The notes beneath the pieces are model-generated. The model was not told where the DNA came from. It made no database searches and worked only from the letters and a program-made list of their open reading frames with translations. Of a stretch of 64,000 nt of DNA, positions 61,370 through 64,000 are shown in pieces. The DNA is taken from NCBI GenBank assembly GCA_965215535.1, contig OZ244063.1, forward strand, positions 124,001-188,000, read 5' to 3'. A program made the translations under genes and the position numbers. How positions within the stretch are numbered: the stretch's first letter is position 1; each line of letters opens with the position of its first letter. This stretch comes from Bin94 sp965215535 (GTDB taxonomy: Bacteria; Gemmatimonadota; Gemmatimonadetes; Longimicrobiales; Gaopeijiaceae).

Positions 61370-63588
61370 CCGCAGCCCTTTCCCGCAGGCTCCGCCGGAG
61401 CGCGGTGCCTTTCGGTGTGCCCCGGCGCGCTGTCCTCTGCGCGCTCCTGCCGGTCCTGCTCCTCTTCCGGCCGGCGGGCTGGACAACCGCACTGGAGGCG
61501 CAGAGCGGCGGCCAGGGGCGGGTCCACGACCTCGAGACGGGAGCGGCGATTGCAGGGGCGCGGGTGGAATGGCGTGCCGCCTCCATTCCAGAGGGGTTGA
61601 CGGCCGCAGCCACCGCCCAGCTCACCGATGCGGGCGGCGGCTTTCGGGTCGGACGAGCGTGGGGACCCGGTGGCCGAATCGTGATCTCGGCCCTGGGCTA
61701 CCGGCGCCACACCCTGAACTGGCCCGACGCAGAGGCGAACGACTGGCGAATCGGGCTGAACCGCGATCCCCTGGCGCTCGATGGCATTGTGGTGACCGCC
61801 GGCGGCCCCGCCCGTCTCCGCTCCGAGGTCGCCATTCCCATCGAGAGCGTCGAGGCGACCGAGATCGAGGCTGCAGGCGCGCCCTCGGTCGATCGTCTTC
61901 TGAACGAACTGCCCTCGGTGCAGGCGAATGCCGGGGTGCCCACCGGGGCCGACCTCTTCATTCGCGGACTGGGCGGCGCGCGCGTTCTGGTGCTCCTCGA
62001 CGGCCGTCCGGCGCCGGGGTCGCTGATCGAGAATCGCGATCTCGGCCGCATGTCGCTCGCGGGAGTCGAGCGGGTCGAGGTGGTGAAGGGGCCGCTCTCT
62101 TCGCGCTACGGGTCGGATGCGCTCGGAGGGGTCATCAACCTGATTACCCGGCCTCCCTCGACCGGGTTTCGTCTCGATGGCCGGGTGCTCTCGGGCGATG
62201 CGGGCCGCTGGCAAGCCGAGGCAGGCGCAAGTGGAGGCGGGCGACTTCGCTACCGCGCCACCGGGGCCTGGCGGCAGGAGAACGAGCTGGCCGGCGTGGG
62301 CGGCAGCGGCGGCGATCCCTTTGCCCGGGTCTGGGATCTGCGCTCCGAGCTGCGCTTCGAGGCGAGTGCGGACTGGACGCTGGAGGGGGGCCTGAATCTG
62401 GTGCGCGAGCGGCAGCGCTGGCCGGTCGGCGGAGGATTTTCGGGATTCAACGACAACCGGGGCGTTGCGGGGTGGCTGGAGGCGCGGCGACAGGCCGGCT
62501 CCGGGCAGTGGAAGACCGCCATCTTTGTGCAGGACTACGATCATCTGTACCGCAGCGCCCGGGGGAGGGCGCCGATTGCCACCGACGAGGACCCCCAGTG
62601 GGAGCGCGAAGCCATCGCCATGGGCGCCTTTGCGGCCGCGCCCGGCAATCACCGCATTGATCTCGGCGTGGAGGGGTCGCTGCGACGCATCCGGTCACCC
62701 GACAAGCTGGTCGAGGAGCGTGTGGGCGACACCCAGTGGGCGCTCTTTGCGCAGGATGCGTGGCTTCTGGGACGGACCACCCTCACCGGAGGCGCGCGCC
62801 TGACCTGGAACAGTCGCTGGGGGTCGAATCTGTCGCCCTCATTCGGGGTAATTCGCCGGATGGGCGACGATCTCCGGCTGCGGGGAACGGTGGCCGGCGG
62901 CTTTCGGGCCCCCTCCTTCAAGGAGCTGAGCTGGCACTTCGTGAATCCGGGCGGAGGATATGTGCTGCAGGGATTCCCGGAGCTCGAACCGGAGCGCTCG
63001 TGGAATTTCTCCGGCGGCGTGGAGTGGAATCCGCGTCCGGAGGTGCGCATCGACCTGGAGGGCTACTGGAACCGGGTGCAGGATCTGATCGAACCCGGCT
63101 TCGTGGGCAACACTCCGAGCGGCCTCCTTGTCTATTCGCCGCGCAACCTCGCCGATGTGACGACCCGCGGGATCGAGGCCGGCGTACGGGTGGTGACCGG
63201 TCGCGTGGCGGTGGTGGCCGGGTATGCCTGGCTCGATGCGCGCTCGCCCGATACCGACACCCCGCTCGATCGCCGCTCCCCGCATTCGGCCCGGCTGCGA
63301 AGCTCCTGGGAGGCCGATCCCTCCGCCCGGCTGCGTCTCGACGCGACCCTCCACCTGACCGGCGAGGCTCCCCTTGCGGTCGCGGGGCGGGATGGCCGCA
63401 TTGTGCGAGCGGGCACCCGCGAACGGCTGGTCGCCCTGGATCTGCAGGGCAGGGTGACGCTCTGGCGCGAGCTCGACGCGATCATCGGGATCGACAACCT
63501 CTTCGATGCGCGCCCGGCCGAGTGGCAGGGCCCGATCGGCCGCCGCTTCCGCATCGGGGCGGCTCTGAGCCAGCGATTTTTGCGCTGA
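61366..63588 (+). CDS. TonB-dependent outer-membrane receptor (HmuR-like)
   Basis: 740 residues. Signal peptide (VLLLFRPAGWTTALEAQ, about 30-47), a carboxypeptidase-regulatory-like domain (about 48-125), a plug (about 130-260; LNELPSVQANAGVPTGADLFIRGLGGARVLVLLDGRP and VEVVKGPLSSRYGSDALGGVINLITRPP) and a 22-strand barrel (about 265-740) ending in a terminal aromatic F. Barrel sequences such as FKELSWHFVNPGGGYVLQGFPELEPERSWNFSGGVEW include the FRAP-like motif GFRAPSFKEL. Co-transcribed with HmuY and CbiX-like genes and downstream of a Fur box, it likely imports heme or another iron source. Starts at 61366 overlapping the HmuY stop. Confidence 0.92.
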   Translation: MTAALSRRLRRSAVPFGVPRRAVLCALLPVLLLFRPAGWTTALEAQSGGQGRVHDLETGAAIAGARVEWRAASIPEGLTAAATAQLTDAGGGFRVGRAWGPGGRIVISALGYRRHTLNWPDAEANDWRIGLNRDPLALDGIVVTAGGPARLRSEVAIPIESVEATEIEAAGAPSVDRLLNELPSVQANAGVPTGADLFIRGLGGARVLVLLDGRPAPGSLIENRDLGRMSLAGVERVEVVKGPLSSRYGSDALGGVINLITRPPSTGFRLDGRVLSGDAGRWQAEAGASGGGRLRYRATGAWRQENELAGVGGSGGDPFARVWDLRSELRFEASADWTLEGGLNLVRERQRWPVGGGFSGFNDNRGVAGWLEARRQAGSGQWKTAIFVQDYDHLYRSARGRAPIATDEDPQWEREAIAMGAFAAAPGNHRIDLGVEGSLRRIRSPDKLVEERVGDTQWALFAQDAWLLGRTTLTGGARLTWNSRWGSNLSPSFGVIRRMGDDLRLRGTVAGGFRAPSFKELSWHFVNPGGGYVLQGFPELEPERSWNFSGGVEWNPRPEVRIDLEGYWNRVQDLIEPGFVGNTPSGLLVYSPRNLADVTTRGIEAGVRVVTGRVAVVAGYAWLDARSPDTDTPLDRRSPHSARLRSSWEADPSARLRLDATLHLTGEAPLAVAGRDGRIVRAGTRERLVALDLQGRVTLWRELDAIIGIDNLFDARPAEWQGPIGRRFRIGAALSQRFLR

Positions 63589-64000
63589 GGGGGGCGGCCC
63601 CGGCCAGTCCGGCGCCTCACTCTCCCCTATCCTGTGCGCACGTGGCACGCCGCATGAACTGTGGATCTCCCCCTGAGTCGTCCGCCTCATTCCCTTCTTG
63701 CCGAGTCCGGTCGGAAATCGCTCTTACGAAAAATTCCAGCCTTATCCTTTCGTAAATATTCACCTTTTTTATAAAAACTTTCAGCCGTATCCTTTCATAA
63801 GCCGCATGAATCGAGCCATATTCAGGATCATGCGAGGTCCTTATGAAAATCTTCATCCGTATCCTTTCATAAGATCATCGGGATCGCTCATATGGTGCCG
63901 TCGGGATGCTCCTTATGAAAGATTTATGGCAAATTTTTTCGTAAGTATCTGAAGTTGGCGTGTTCATGGCCGTGTCGAGCGCGTAAGAAAAGGTTTATGG
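63589..64000. other. Gene-free AT-rich region with repeats at the window edge
   Basis: No established gene. About 63723 onward holds the palindrome array below, with AT content far above the surroundings. Short open frames across it, on both strands, encode only the repeated sequence. Confidence 0.7.
63723..64000. repeat. Array of degenerate 34-bp palindromic repeats (CRISPR-like spacing, not a typical CRISPR)
   Basis: Five copies start at 63723, 63768, 63840, 63912 and 63982 (last one cut by the window). Full copies are 34 bp with arms CTTATGAAA and TTTCATAAG and a central CCGTATCC. Copies two to five are spaced 72, 72 and 70 bp apart, leaving 36-38 bp intervals of unrelated sequence; the first interval is only 11 bp. 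Copies differ by 5-12 positions, which is too variable for an active CRISPR array. No cas genes are in the window. Confidence 0.7.

Noticed and set aside
63723..64000. Calling the array a CRISPR
   Set aside because: Repeats vary at 5-12 positions, are full palindromes, and no cas gene is present. The first interval is only 11 bp.

Overview
The window is high-GC DNA with dense, often overlapping genes from a Gram-negative, aerobic, heterotrophic bacterium: TonB receptor, periplasmic and outer-membrane lipoproteins, PBP1A, citrate synthase and aconitase. The DUF5916/CBM9-like protein, two 6-bladed beta-propeller lipoproteins, Ig-like domain metalloprotease, S9 peptidase, DUF1028 protein and RDD-SpoIIM fusion together resemble Gemmatimonadota. 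That placement is inferred from gene content, not tested.

Layout. 1-1954: a cut-off DUF5916-type protein and a propeller lipoprotein. 1950-6573: a SAM-I riboswitch followed by a four-gene methionine operon (aspartokinase, aspartate-semialdehyde dehydrogenase, MetX, MetB). 6743-11132: a secreted leishmanolysin-like protease, a c-type cytochrome, an odd AT-rich repeat region between these convergent genes, and tRNA-Val. 11220-17553 (minus): an acyl-CoA catabolic operon (crotonase, aldehyde dehydrogenase, thiolase, 3-hydroxyacyl-CoA dehydrogenase, crotonase) ending in a solute-binding lipoprotein. 17760-22864: NfeD protease, flotillin FloA, a low-complexity membrane protein and an SLC13 permease. 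23183-28952: Mrr remnant, aconitase, tRNA-Leu, DUF411 protein, citrate synthase.

29068-34976: lipoprotein, S9 peptidase, DUF4153 membrane protein and pyrimidine-nucleoside phosphorylase. 34898-41801 (minus): M20 amidohydrolase, DUF3299 protein, a MacB-like ABC ATPase and permease with a large His/Asp-rich insert, PBP1A and DUF3343. 41981-43825: tRNA-Met, a second propeller lipoprotein and a broken gene fragment. 44103-51157: RDD-SpoIIM protein converging on a MoxR/DUF58/DUF4350/DUF4129 membrane operon. 51249-55421: DUF1028 protein, endonuclease IV and a type II restriction-modification pair of lower GC. 56079-63588: a YdiJ-like flavoprotein diverging, across a Fur box, from an iron/heme operon (CbiX-like lipoprotein, HmuY, TonB receptor). 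63723-64000: an AT-rich array of degenerate palindromes running off the end.

The parts most worth a second look are the iron/heme operon with an exported chelatase-like protein, the metal-binding ABC permease, the two AT-rich repeat regions (9038-9274 and 63723-64000), and the riboswitch operon that carries its own aspartokinase but no homoserine dehydrogenase.
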